In this document: positions 17,164 to 24,754 of the stretch, one piece after another
How the letters are laid out: each line of letters starts with the position of its first letter
Position numbering within the stretch: position 1 is the stretch's first letter
Assembly: GCF_000719135.1 (NCBI RefSeq)
Contig: NZ_JOEK01000007.1
Coordinates: 186,001-250,000 of the forward strand
Direction of reading: 5' to 3'
Length of the DNA: 64,000 nt
Origin: Streptomyces avicenniae
GTDB taxonomy: Bacteria; Actinomycetota; Actinomycetes; Streptomycetales; Streptomycetaceae
Position numbers and translations under genes: made by a program
The notes under the pieces: model-generated
Databases searched by the model: none
Seen by the model: only the letters and a program-made list of their open reading frames with translations
What the model was told of the DNA's origin: nothing

Positions 17164-17937
17164 CTATGCCCCGGCGGGGGTCTGCGTGAGCAGCAGGACG
17201 CCGGGGTCGCCGACCGGGCGCAGCAGGGTGAACGTCAGCCGCTCGGGCCCCGCCGTCACCGTGACGGGCCGGAACTCGGCGACCGTCCGGCAGTCCCACC
17301 AGTGGGCGGCGTCGGGGCGTTCGCGGTGCAGGAGCCGGACGATCTCCGCCGCCCGCGGGTCGTCGGGGACGTGCGCGGTCGCGGTGCGGAAGTGCTGGTA
17401 GAGGCCGCGCAGCAGGGGCTCCGGGTCCGCGATCCGGCGGGGTCCTGGCGGGCCCGCGGCGAGGTGGAGCAGCAGGTTGCGCCGCTCGGCGGGGAGGTGT
17501 TCAGGATCGCCCCACAGGGCGCGGTGGGCGGCGTTGGACGCGAGGACGTCGAGCCGTTCGTCGAGGGCCAGCGCGGGCGTGCCGTCCCAGCCCGCGAGGA
17601 GGGCACGGGTGCCGGGCCCTGGACGGGCGTGCTCGCCGGGGGCGAGCGGTGCCCCGGGCAGGAACCCGGCCAGGGCCAGCGCGTGACGGCGGGCGTCGTC
17701 GTCCATCCGCAGCGTGCGGCAGAGCGCGTCGATGACCTGGCGGGTGGTGCGGACGCGTCCCTGTTCCAGCCAGGTGTACCAGGCGACACTGACACCGGCG
17801 AGGGCCGCGACCTCCTCGCGGCGCAGGCCGGGCGCGCGGCGGCGCGGGCCACGGCCGAGGCCGACGTCCTCGGGCGTCACCTGCTCGCGGGCCGCCCGCA
17901 GATGGGCGCCCAGTTCACGGCGCAGGGCTTCGTCCAC
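17164..17937 (-). CDS. XRE-family regulator with MmyB-like ligand-binding domain
   Basis: 257 aa from the GTG at 17937. An HTH_3 domain covers about residues 10-85 (LRREEVAALAGVSVAWYTWL, EQGR). The C-terminal MmyB-type PAS-like domain covers about 95-257 (LDERLDVLASNAAHRALWGD, then HWWDCRTVAEFRPV). Members often bind fatty acids or other small hydrophobic ligands and control a divergent enzyme gene. The divergent neighbour here encodes a VOC protein, a likely target. A TAGGAT -10 element 7 nt upstream of the GTG indicates a leaderless mRNA. Confidence 0.88.
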   Translation of the reverse strand: MDEALRRELGAHLRAAREQVTPEDVGLGRGPRRRAPGLRREEVAALAGVSVAWYTWLEQGRVRTTRQVIDALCRTLRMDDDARRHALALAGFLPGAPLAPGEHARPGPGTRALLAGWDGTPALALDERLDVLASNAAHRALWGDPEHLPAERRNLLLHLAAGPPGPRRIADPEPLLRGLYQHFRTATAHVPDDPRAAEIVRLLHRERPDAAHWWDCRTVAEFRPVTVTAGPERLTFTLLRPVGDPGVLLLTQTPAGA

Positions 17938-17944
17938 GCCTGCG

Positions 17945-17950
17945 ATCCTA
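17945..17950 (-). promoter_or_regulatory. -10 element (TAGGAT) for the XRE regulator
   Basis: TAGGAT on the minus strand lies 7 nt before GTG 17937; leaderless expression predicted. Confidence 0.55.
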
Positions 17951-18016
17951 TGAGCGCCGCTCACCCCCAGGAACGCCTGCCTGCCGCGCGCGGCGCGCGG
18001 CGGCGAGTGTGGGCGC

Positions 18017-18460
18017 ATGACACAGGACATGACGCAGGGGAAGCGGCAGGCGCCCGCCATGTGGCGCCGGGAGAACGACTCGTCGGGGCTGACCGAGCCC
18101 CGGGTGCTGGTCCGGGTGTTCCTCGCCCCGGAGGCGATCGAGGCGGGGATCGGCTTCTACGAGCGGCTCCAGGGGCGGAGCGCCGACGCCCGGTTCACGT
18201 TCGGCGCGCTGCGGCTGGCGACGGTCGGGGCGTTCCTGCTGATCGCGGGCACGGAGGAGGAGCTGCGGCCGTACCGCGCGACCACCGGCACGCTGCTGGT
18301 GGACGACGTGCGGCCGTACCACGACCGGCTGGTCGCCGAGGGGGCGGCGGTGGTCCTGCCGCTCCAGGAGGTGCCCACCGGGGCGGGCTTCACCGCGCGG
18401 CACCCTGACGGGACGGTGGTGGAGTACGTCCACCACCGTCCCACCGCCGAGGGCGCCTGA
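18017..18460 (+). CDS. VOC (glyoxalase/bleomycin-resistance fold) protein
   Basis: 147 aa. One pair of beta-alpha-beta-beta-beta modules is visible (RVLVRVFLAPEAIEAGIGFY, then TFGALRLATVGAFLLIAG, and FTARHPDGTVVEYVHHRP at the end). VOC proteins isomerise, cleave or sequester small molecules with a divalent metal; the substrate is unknown. The 79-bp spacer to the divergent XRE regulator suggests control by it. Alternative start ATG codons exist at 18029 and 18059 (MTQGKR, MWRREN). Confidence 0.8.
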   Translation: MTQDMTQGKRQAPAMWRRENDSSGLTEPRVLVRVFLAPEAIEAGIGFYERLQGRSADARFTFGALRLATVGAFLLIAGTEEELRPYRATTGTLLVDDVRPYHDRLVAEGAAVVLPLQEVPTGAGFTARHPDGTVVEYVHHRPTAEGA

Positions 18461-18470
18461 GGCGGCGCGT

Positions 18471-19310
18471 TCAGGCGGGGATCTGGCCCGAGCTGAGGTC
18501 GGTGAGGTCGAGGACCAGGTCGTCAGGCGGCGGCACCGCGTCCACGGGGATGCCGAAGTCGCTGAAGGTCATCTCCCCGTCCGCCGTCTCCACATGGAGG
18601 AGGTACGGCTCGGGGCCGGCGGCGACGAGCACCGTGCCGTCCTCCTCCAGCAACTCCACCGTCCGCGCGGGGACCCCGTCGTGGGTGGTCGTCCCACCGA
18701 GCCGCATCGGGCTCTCGCTCAGACCTTCCATGAGGCCGAGCAGCGGGCCGAAGTCGCAGGTGGCCGGCATGCCGGACTCCTGAGCGTCCGCCGGCATGTA
18801 CAGGTAGTAGCCGAGGAGGAGGTCGATCGTCTCCGCGTCGAGGGGGGTCCCGGTGCCCGCCGCCAGGTACTGCCAGCCGGAGCGGTCGAAGCGGGTCCAG
18901 GTGTCGTCGCCCCGGCGGATGACGTCTGCCGTGCCCTGCTCGCTGGAGGTGAACGTGCCGGTGCAGTTCGCCTCGTCGTCGAGGTGGACGTCCACCTGGC
19001 CGTGCCCGGCGCCCGGGGTCGTCAGGTCCATGGCTATCCGCATCGAGGACGCGCCGTTCAGGGCGTCGATGCTCCGCTCGACCAGGTCGGACGCCTCCGG
19101 CTCCCCGGCTGGCTCCTCCGGCCCGTCCTCCACCGGGCTCCCGGTGGTGTCGCGGTCCGCGTCCCGGTCGGCGGCCGACTCCTCGGCCGCCGCCGTGACG
19201 GCCTCGTCGGGCAGCCCGATCGTGCCACCGGCGCACCCGGTGAGCAGCCCTGTCAGCGCGACCGCCCCCGCAATGCCGGGCAAGGCGCGTCCGCGCCATC
19301 CCCTCACCAT
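18471..19310 (-). CDS. Secreted lipoprotein, LolA/LppX-like
   Basis: 279 aa from ATG 19310 with AGGGGGG upstream. The signal peptide ends in a lipobox LTGLLTGC (Cys about 27), so the mature protein is anchored on the outer face of the membrane. An acidic linker is followed by a LppX/LprG/LolA-like beta-rich domain (ASSMRIAMDLTTPG, GQVDVHLDDEANCTGTF, WQYLAAGTGTPLD). Such proteins bind lipids or act as accessory factors to envelope regulators. A near-perfect 22-bp palindrome lies 30-51 bp upstream of the start, so the gene may be under dedicated control. Confidence 0.8.
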   Translation of the reverse strand: MVRGWRGRALPGIAGAVALTGLLTGCAGGTIGLPDEAVTAAAEESAADRDADRDTTGSPVEDGPEEPAGEPEASDLVERSIDALNGASSMRIAMDLTTPGAGHGQVDVHLDDEANCTGTFTSSEQGTADVIRRGDDTWTRFDRSGWQYLAAGTGTPLDAETIDLLLGYYLYMPADAQESGMPATCDFGPLLGLMEGLSESPMRLGGTTTHDGVPARTVELLEEDGTVLVAAGPEPYLLHVETADGEMTFSDFGIPVDAVPPPDDLVLDLTDLSSGQIPA

Positions 19311-19339
19311 CCCGAACCCCCCTGTGTCCACGGAATCAC

Positions 19340-19361
19340 CCCAGAAGATCCATCTTCTGGG
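19340..19361. promoter_or_regulatory. 22-bp palindrome upstream of the lipoprotein gene
   Basis: CCCAGAAGAT (19340-19349) and ATCTTCTGGG (19352-19361) are exact inverted repeats around CC. The AT-rich centre and the position 30-51 bp before the start fit an operator better than a terminator. Confidence 0.6.
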
Positions 19362-19512
19362 CCAACTCGTGGAGGCTACAAGCGGATTATCGGGTGAACA
19401 GTTGCGGGCAGGGTGGGGCGCCCGCCGGGGCCGCCCGGGAAAAGAAGCCCCGTTCGGGTGAGGGGTGCGCAGGATTGATCGGCGTGGCGCCGGGGAGACA
19501 TGCAGCAGGGAA

Positions 19513-19551
19513 GAGGCCACCCCGGAGAGCTCGGGGCCCCGGGGCGGCCTC
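19513..19551 (-). terminator. Hairpin terminator after dmdR1
   Basis: GAGGCCACCCCGG (19513-19525) pairs with 19539-19551 with a single G-U/C-A type mismatch. It lies about 50 bp beyond the dmdR1 stop and ahead of the lipoprotein promoter. Confidence 0.65.
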
Positions 19552-19600
19552 GCCCGTCGGCGGTCCCCCCGCGGGCCTCGGCGGCTCCCCGGGACCGCGC

Positions 19601-20293
19601 TCAGCCCTTGGCGACGAACACGTGCATCGCCACGGACGGCTCCAGCTCGGCGGCCTCGCCGCCGCTGCCGACCTGGACGGCCCCCCCGGCACCGGCGGAC
19701 ACGCTCACCGACGCCCCGGGACGCACGCCCGCTCGCCGCAGCGTCTGCATGACCTGCGCGTCCGTCTGGATCGGCTCCCCGATCCGCCGGACGACGACCG
19801 TCTTCCCGCCCGCCGCGTCCAGATCGGAGAGCGCGACCATGCCCTCGGCGAGGAACGGGTCGGCGACCCCCTTCTCCCCCAGCTCGGCGAGGCCGGGGAT
19901 GGGATTGCCGTACGGGGACTCGGTCGGGTGGTTCAGCAGTTCGAGGACGCGCCGCTCGACGGCCTCGCTCATCACATGCTCCCAGCGGCACGCCTCGGCA
20001 TGGACGTGCTCCCACTCCAGCCCGATGACGTCCACGAGCAGACACTCGGCGAGCCGGTGCTTGCGCATGACGCGCTGGGCGAGCCTGCGCCCCTCACCGG
20101 TCAGCTCCAGATGGCGGTCCCCCGCGACGGTCAACAGCCCGTCGCGCTCCATGCGGGCCACCGTCTGGCTCACCGTCGGGCCGCTCTGTTCGAGCCGCTC
20201 GGCGATGCGGGCCCGCATCGGAACCACCCCTTCCTCCTCCAGCTCCAGAATGGTGCGGAGATACATCTCGGTGGTGTCGATAAGTCCGGACAT
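19601..20293 (-). CDS. dmdR1: Iron-dependent DtxR/IdeR-family repressor (DmdR1)
   Basis: 230 aa from ATG 20293 with GAGGGGC 9 nt upstream. The N-terminal winged helix (MSGLIDTTEMYLRTILELEE, PTVSQTVARMERDGLL), the dimerisation/metal domain (HRLAECLLVDVIGLEWEHVH, EACRWEHVMS with the metal-ligand Glu, Cys and His) and a C-terminal SH3-like domain (about 150-230) are all present. With Fe2+ it represses siderophore and iron-uptake genes. Adjacency to the SIS gene nagS matches S. coelicolor dmdR1. No iron box (TTAGGTTAGGCTCACCTAA type) is visible upstream. In S. coelicolor an antiparallel ORF (adm) overlaps this gene; long antisense frames are also present here. Confidence 0.93.
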   Translation of the reverse strand: MSGLIDTTEMYLRTILELEEEGVVPMRARIAERLEQSGPTVSQTVARMERDGLLTVAGDRHLELTGEGRRLAQRVMRKHRLAECLLVDVIGLEWEHVHAEACRWEHVMSEAVERRVLELLNHPTESPYGNPIPGLAELGEKGVADPFLAEGMVALSDLDAAGGKTVVVRRIGEPIQTDAQVMQTLRRAGVRPGASVSVSAGAGGAVQVGSGGEAAELEPSVAMHVFVAKG

Positions 20294-20414
20294 AAAGCGC
20301 CCCTCGATATCTCGTGCGGTGGCCCTGGACCAATTCTGACGCACACCACCGACAACCGGCCCCGTCACGGAACGCCTCCGGCCCGTGCGCGCCGCCACGG
20401 GGATCTTGTTTCCC

Positions 20415-20430
20415 GCTGGTCCAGACCTTT
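20415..20430 (+). promoter_or_regulatory. DasR-responsive-element-like site upstream of nagS
   Basis: GCTGGTCCAGACCTTT matches 12 of 16 positions of the dre consensus ACTGGTCTAGACCAGT, including the TGGTC-AGACC core. It lies 72 bp before the nagS start. DasR is the GntR-family N-acetylglucosamine regulator of streptomycetes. Confidence 0.65.
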
Positions 20431-20502
20431 ACGGTGAGCCCGCCGGTCCGCCACAGGTGGACCGGTGCCACCAGCGGATGGGCGGAAGGGGACCCACCAC
20501 TC

Positions 20503-21264
20503 ATGAGCGACAGCGCCGGAACGCTCGCCGACCAGTTCTTCGACGCCGCCATCGGTCTGCTGAGCCGCGTCCGCGAGCAGGAGAAGGACCGCATCGACCA
20601 GGCCGCCGACCTTATCGCCAGGACCGTGACCGCGGGCGGACGGATCTTCGTCAGCGGCACGGGCCACTCGGCCCTGCCCGCGCAGGACCTCGTCTACCGC
20701 GCCGGCGGCCTCGCCGTCGTCAACCTCCTCGGCGTCCCGGGCGCCACGGGGGTGGACGGCAACCCGGCCACACTCGGCAGCGCCCTCGAACACGTCACGG
20801 GCCTGGCCGCGGCCGTCCTGCACAACAGCCCGTCCCGCCCGGGCGACCTGCTCGTGATCATCTCGCTGTCCGGGCGCAACGTCCTGCCGATCGAGATGGC
20901 GCGGCACGCGCGGGAGCGCGGTCTCACCGTCCTCGGCGTGACGGCGGTCGGCTACGCAGAGCACACGACGCCGCGCCACCCGTCGGGCACCTTCCTCAAG
21001 GACAACTGCGACCTCGTGCTCGACACCGGCATCCCGATCGGGGACGCGACGCTGACCCGCGAGGACATCGGCGCGCCCTTCGCCCCCGCCTCCACCGTCG
21101 TCACCTGTGCCCTGCTCCAGGCCGTCGTCGCCGAGGCGGCGGGCCGGATCGCGGCGACCGGCATGGAGCCGCCGCTGCTGCGGTCGGCCAACATCGACGG
21201 CGGACCCGAGTGGAACGAGCAGGTGTTCGCGGAGCGCTCCGACCAGATCCTCTGGCGCCGCTGA
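20503..21264 (+). CDS. nagS: SIS-domain amino-sugar-phosphate enzyme (NagS)
   Basis: 253 aa, ATG with GGAAGGGGA upstream. A single SIS domain binds phosphosugars: GTGHSALPAQDLVYRAGG near residue 50 and the second phosphate loop IISLSGRNVLPIEMA near 125. It is the neighbour of dmdR1 as in S. coelicolor SCO4393, which I recall being reported as NagS, a dehydratase acting on N-acetylglucosamine-6-phosphate and involved in amino-sugar sensitivity. A dre-like site upstream supports that link to GlcNAc metabolism. Symbol assignment rests on context and memory; the SIS fold itself is clear. Confidence 0.8.
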   Translation: MSDSAGTLADQFFDAAIGLLSRVREQEKDRIDQAADLIARTVTAGGRIFVSGTGHSALPAQDLVYRAGGLAVVNLLGVPGATGVDGNPATLGSALEHVTGLAAAVLHNSPSRPGDLLVIISLSGRNVLPIEMARHARERGLTVLGVTAVGYAEHTTPRHPSGTFLKDNCDLVLDTGIPIGDATLTREDIGAPFAPASTVVTCALLQAVVAEAAGRIAATGMEPPLLRSANIDGGPEWNEQVFAERSDQILWRR

Positions 21265-21275
21265 CCGCGCCCGCC

Positions 21276-21307
21276 GCGCCGCCGGTCCCGCACGGGAGCG
21301 GCGGCGC
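21276..21307. terminator. Bidirectional hairpin terminator between nagS and the PAS gene
   Basis: Outer arms GCGCCGCCG (21276-21284) and CGGCGGCGC (21299-21307) plus inner TCCCG/CGGGA pairs form a near-continuous stem with a CAC loop. Confidence 0.75.
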
Positions 21308-21309
21308 GC

Positions 21310-22719
21310 TCACGTCCTGGGCGTCCGCAGGGCGAGGTCAACGGCCGCGGCCACGCGCAGGGCGACGTCCTCGCCGAACGCCACGTCGTCCCGGTCGAAC
21401 GGTCGCCGCGCCGCGCCGCGCAGGAACGTGAGGACCCCCAGGCTCCGGCCGCCGCTGCGCAGGACGACGCACAGGGCGTGCTCGGCGTCCTTCGGCCAGC
21501 GGTGGTCGGCCGCCCAGCCGGACCGCCCCACGCCGCCGGTCGCCCGCACCGGCACGCCCGTCTCCAACGCCTGCGGCGCCGGGTGCCCGGCGCGGTACCG
21601 CACGGGCACGCCGCGCGTCGCCGAGGCGGGCGCGCCGAAGGCGCCGGGGGACTCGGCGGTCCGCACGAGCACGCCAGTGGCGGGCACCCGCACGTCGAGC
21701 AGCGCGTGTTCGGCGAAGCCCGTCAGCGCGAAGTGCAGGTGGAGCGCGGCGGCCTCCATCGGGTCCTCGCACTCGGCCGCCGCGCGCGTGGCGCGGGCGA
21801 GCTGGCTGTCGCGGAAGCGGCGGCGCGCCGCCTCCTGGGCCGCGAGGCGGGGGCGCGTCACGTCCTCGAAGAGCCAGGCGACGCCCAGCGGCGCGGCCCC
21901 GTCGCCCTCCCGGCCGGTCAGCCGGAGGAAGCCGCTCTGGAGGCAGCGGCGCGACGGCCCGCCGAGGCCGGTGGCCGCGGCGTGCACGGGGTCGGCGAAC
22001 GCGTCCTCGGCGGCGTCGCGCGGGGTGAGCCACAGGTCCACCGGGCCGTCGGGGGCCTGCCCGGCGAGGGTGTGCTCCAGGGCGCTCTCCAGCTCGTCGA
22101 GCCCGCCGCGGAAGGACTCGGCGAGGGGTTCGCCGAGCAGCTCGGCCGCCGGGAGGTTCAGGGTGGCGCAGGCGCGGGCGTTCACGGAGACGGTCCGCAG
22201 GTCGGGGTCGAGCACCAGGACGGCCCAGGGTGACGCGCCCAGCAGCGCGGCGGCGAGGGCGAGGTCGCGCTGTCCCGCGAGCCGGGCGCGCGCCTCGCCG
22301 AAGGCGCAGTAGACCCCGGCGGGCCGCCCGTCGGCGTCGGTCCAGGCGACGGCGGCGCCGTGGACGAGCAGCCGGGCGCCGTCCTGCCGCAGGAGGGGAA
22401 GCTCCTGCGCTATCCGGACGCCCGGCTGGCGCGCGGCGGCGGCGAGGCGGCCGTGCACGTCGGCCTCGTCGCACGCGCGGACGGCCCAGCCGCCGAGTCC
22501 GGCGCGGCCGACGGCCTGGTCGCGCGACCAGCCGAGGAGCCGTTCCGCCTGGCGGTTCCAGTGCGTGACGCGGCCCGTGATGTCGAGGGCGAACAGGGCG
22601 GAGTCGAGTCCGTCGAGCAGCGCGGGCAGGAGGGGCGCGGCGCCGTGTGCGGCGGACGAGGCGTCGCCGGGCGGGCCGAAGCCCTGCTGGGCATGGGAAA
22701 CGCCGGATGGAGTGGTCAC
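21310..22719 (-). CDS. PAS/PAS/GAF-type sensor protein without output domain
   Basis: 469 aa from GTG 22719. A first PAS domain occupies about residues 30-140 (LLDGLDSALFALDITGRVTH, WNRQAERLLGWSRDQ), a second about 160-280 (ASPWAVLVLDPDLRTVSVNA). The C-terminal region (about 320-469) looks GAF-like (DAEHALCVVLRSGGRSLGVL). No histidine kinase, PP2C or GGDEF domain follows, so it may act as a stand-alone signal-binding partner or is a relative of SpoIIE/RsbP-type proteins that has lost its phosphatase. It converges on nagS with a terminator between. Confidence 0.75.
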   Translation of the reverse strand: MTTPSGVSHAQQGFGPPGDASSAAHGAAPLLPALLDGLDSALFALDITGRVTHWNRQAERLLGWSRDQAVGRAGLGGWAVRACDEADVHGRLAAAARQPGVRIAQELPLLRQDGARLLVHGAAVAWTDADGRPAGVYCAFGEARARLAGQRDLALAAALLGASPWAVLVLDPDLRTVSVNARACATLNLPAAELLGEPLAESFRGGLDELESALEHTLAGQAPDGPVDLWLTPRDAAEDAFADPVHAAATGLGGPSRRCLQSGFLRLTGREGDGAAPLGVAWLFEDVTRPRLAAQEAARRRFRDSQLARATRAAAECEDPMEAAALHLHFALTGFAEHALLDVRVPATGVLVRTAESPGAFGAPASATRGVPVRYRAGHPAPQALETGVPVRATGGVGRSGWAADHRWPKDAEHALCVVLRSGGRSLGVLTFLRGAARRPFDRDDVAFGEDVALRVAAAVDLALRTPRT

Positions 22720-22856
22720 CTGTATACCCCCAGCACAGGAGAGTGGGCGCCGGTCGCGGGCGCGCGGGCCCATTCAACTCCATCGTGACGGCCGTCACAC
22801 AGCGTTCGGCGCTTTCCGTTGTCCCCCCGTTGTCCCCCTCGTCGCCCGGCGCGTGG

Positions 22857-23335
22857 TCAGGGCCGTGCGGCGGTCCTGCGGCGGTGGGAGGCGCGGGCCT
22901 TGACGCGGTTGCCGCAGATGTCCATGGAGCACCAGGTCCTGCGCCGGTTGCGGGAGTGGTCGTAGAACGCCCAGCGGCAGCTCGGTTCACGGCAGGTCTT
23001 GAGCCGGGCCCACGTCCCGTCCGCCACGGCGTCGGCGACGACGGCGACGGCGAGCAGCGCGGCCAGCGCGGCGTCCACGGACGGCGCGCCCCGGGGCGTC
23101 AGGCGGGGCGGGCGTGCGGTGACGTCGAGGACGAGGGGGGAGGTCGCGGGCGAGCCGGGCGAGGCGGTTCCCTGTCTCGGGGGCGAGGCCGTCGGGGTGC
23201 GGGCTGGACACGGGTTCGGCGTTGTTGTCGGCGATCAGCGCGCGCAGGCCCTCGCGCACCGCCTCGGCCCGGTCGCGTTCCGCGGCTCCGGCGGCGGTCC
23301 CGGCGGGGGGCAGGCCGCGCCGGTGGAGCCGCATC
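22857..23335 (-). pseudogene. CGNR zinc-finger transcription factor, 5'-truncated and frameshifted
   Basis: The C-terminal CGNR zinc finger is intact (KTCREPSCRWAFYDHSRNRR, then CSMDICGNRVKARAS). The upstream half (RRGLPPAGTAAGAAERDRAE, ALIADNN) lies in another frame. Reading one base fewer in the run of six G (plus strand 23135-23140) joins them smoothly as RDLPLVLDVTARPPRLTPRG, so a single-base insertion broke the gene. The usual first 25-30 residues of the ABATE domain and the promoter are missing: the frame stops where the opposite-strand VOC remnant begins. A 73-codon downstream frame (22857-23078) could still yield a short zinc-finger peptide. Confidence 0.8.
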
Positions 23336-23554
23336 GACAGCCTCGACCTGCCCGGTGCGCTCGCGTTCTGGCGGGAGGTCACCGGGTACCGGGTCGCGAC
23401 GTCGGGCGAGGACACCGCCTCGCTGGAGGACCTCGCCGGGGAGGTCGTCCGCATTCGGGGGCCGGGGGCCACGGAGGTGCGGCGGTTCGAGGAGGAGGGC
23501 TGGGTCGTCCTGGCCGACACGGAGGGCAACAGTTTCTGCGTCGTCGGCGCGTGA
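23333..23554 (+). pseudogene. VOC/glyoxalase-like gene remnant
   Basis: Residues IDSLDLPGALAFWREVTGYR and the C-terminal EEEGWVVLADTEGNSFCVVG are typical of the glyoxalase-like family. The middle strand bearing the usual HLDL metal-binding motif is absent, and no proper start remains. At about 75 residues it is far below the normal 115-220. Its 5' end abuts the truncated CGNR gene, pointing to a deletion through a once divergent promoter. Confidence 0.7.
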
Positions 23555-23608
23555 CGGGCGCCTCGGGGCGGGTCTCTGCCGCCGTGGGGAAGGCGGGACG
23601 TAATTCCC

Positions 23609-23638
23609 TTGCCCGTCCGGGAGGGGCGCGCCTACGGT
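23609..23638 (+). promoter_or_regulatory. Promoter of the mini-ORF/structured RNA
   Basis: TTGCCC (23609-23614), 18-nt spacer, TACGGT (23633-23638): a housekeeping-type promoter predicting a start near 23645, just ahead of a strong ribosome site. Confidence 0.6.
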
Positions 23639-23670
23639 GGGCGCACACGAGAAGGGAGGTGGTTCGTCAG

Positions 23671-23709
23671 ATGTATGACAACCGGACGCGTGAGGTGGCT
23701 GCGGCCTAA
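23671..23709 (+). CDS. 12-codon ORF (MYDNRTREVAAA) with strong ribosome site
   Basis: ATG 23671, stop TAA 23707-23709. It is preceded by GAAGGGAGGTGG, close to a perfect anti-SD match, 8-12 nt upstream. The peptide has a charged centre and an AAA end and no membrane character. It lies between a good promoter and a heavily folded RNA (23710-23845), as a leader peptide would, but no sense-strand gene follows before the convergent pdxH. It may be a leader peptide, a regulatory mini-protein or a translation-coupled RNA stabiliser. Confidence 0.5.
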   Translation: MYDNRTREVAAA

Positions 23710-23845
23710 CGGCCGACGCTCCACGAAACGTGGCGCCGGCACAGCCGGCCAGTTCCCAGCAGTCACCCGATCCGCGGGCCGCCGGTAAGTCCGGCCGGCT
23801 CCCCGGCGGCGCACCGCGCCTCCGGGGACCACAGGCCCGCGGATC
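23710..23845 (+). ncRNA. Structured RNA with three-way-junction-like fold
   Basis: Consecutive exact helices can be drawn: CCACG-AAA-CGTGG (23721-23733); CCGGC-ACA-GCCGG (23736-23748); and a 12-bp closing stem GATCCGCGGGCC/GGCCCGCGGATC (23769-23780/23834-23845). That stem encloses GCCGG-TAAGT-CCGGC (23781-23795) and TCCCCGG/CCGGGGA (23800-23806/23822-23828). The last element also stands 40 bp beyond the pdxH stop and may terminate that gene on the other strand. I do not recognise a known RNA family. Confidence 0.5.
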
Positions 23846-23884
23846 GTCTGCGTGTGCGGGCAGAAGCCCCCCGCTCCCCGGCGG

Positions 23885-24598
23885 CTACGGGCTCAGCCGC
23901 TCGACCGCCCAGCCCGCCCCGTCGTCCCGGCGCACGTAGCGCAGCCGGTCGTGCAGCCGGTTGTCCCGGCCCTGCCAGAACTCCACCGTCTCGGCCACCA
24001 CCCGGTAGCCGCCCCACCGCGGCGGCGCGGGCACGTCCTCGCCCTCCGGGTAGCGGCGCGCCAGCTCGGCGTAGAGCCGGTCCAGATCGGCCCGCGAGGC
24101 CACGCGTGTGGACTGCTCGCTCGCCCAGGCGCCGAGCTGCGAACCGTGCGGCCTGGTGCGGAAGTAGGCGGCCGTCTCGTCCCGCCCCGTACGCCCGGCC
24201 CGCCCCGTGACGATCACCTGGCGGGCGATCGGATGCCAGGGGAACAGCAGGGACACGGCGGCGTTGGCCGCGATCTCGCGGCCCTTCCTGGAGTCGTAGT
24301 GCGTGAAGAAGACGAACCCGGCCGCGTCGAAGTGCTTGAGCAGGACGGTGCGCGCGCTGGGGCGGCCGTCCGCGTCCGCCGTCGAGAGGACCATCGCGTT
24401 CGGCTCGGCGAGGCCGCCGTCCGCCGCCTGCGCGAACCAGCGGCCGAACTGCTCGTGGGGATCGGCCGCGAGGTCCGTCTCGGCCAGGCCCGTGGCCCGG
24501 TACCTCGCCCGCATGACGGACGGGTCGGGCACCGGCCCGTCGGGCGGGTCGTCGGGGGCTGACCGGTCGGGGGCGGGGAGCCCGGCATCGTGGGACAC
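23885..24598 (-). CDS. pdxH: Pyridoxamine/pyridoxine 5'-phosphate oxidase
   Basis: 237 aa from GTG 24598. FMN enzyme that makes pyridoxal 5'-phosphate from PNP or PMP with O2. Motifs in order: [39 protein letters not shown] (FMN/substrate), [47 protein letters not shown] and the C-terminal WAVERLSP typical of PdxH. Length is normal. It is divergent from citrate synthase across 156 bp. CAAGAT 7 nt before the GTG suggests a leaderless or near-leaderless transcript. Confidence 0.95.
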   Translation of the reverse strand: MSHDAGLPAPDRSAPDDPPDGPVPDPSVMRARYRATGLAETDLAADPHEQFGRWFAQAADGGLAEPNAMVLSTADADGRPSARTVLLKHFDAAGFVFFTHYDSRKGREIAANAAVSLLFPWHPIARQVIVTGRAGRTGRDETAAYFRTRPHGSQLGAWASEQSTRVASRADLDRLYAELARRYPEGEDVPAPPRWGGYRVVAETVEFWQGRDNRLHDRLRYVRRDDGAGWAVERLSP

Positions 24599-24754
24599 GG
24601 CCCATATCTTGCAGTACCGGGCGGACCGCCGGGTACGCCGCGCGCCTTCCGTCCCGCGCCCTGCGCCCGCCGGACACCCGGAGTTAAGGTGACCGCCTGA
24701 CTTACCCGCACCAAAGGCGCGTACCGCACGCGTCCCGTCACGAGGAGCAGTTTC

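Noticed and set aside
18017..18460. Bleomycin resistance determinant
   Set aside because: The VOC fold alone does not predict drug binding; no resistance context is present.
20294..20502. Iron box for DmdR1 autoregulation
   Set aside because: No sequence close to TTAGGTTAGGCTCACCTAA could be found in the spacer; only the dre-like site was recognised.
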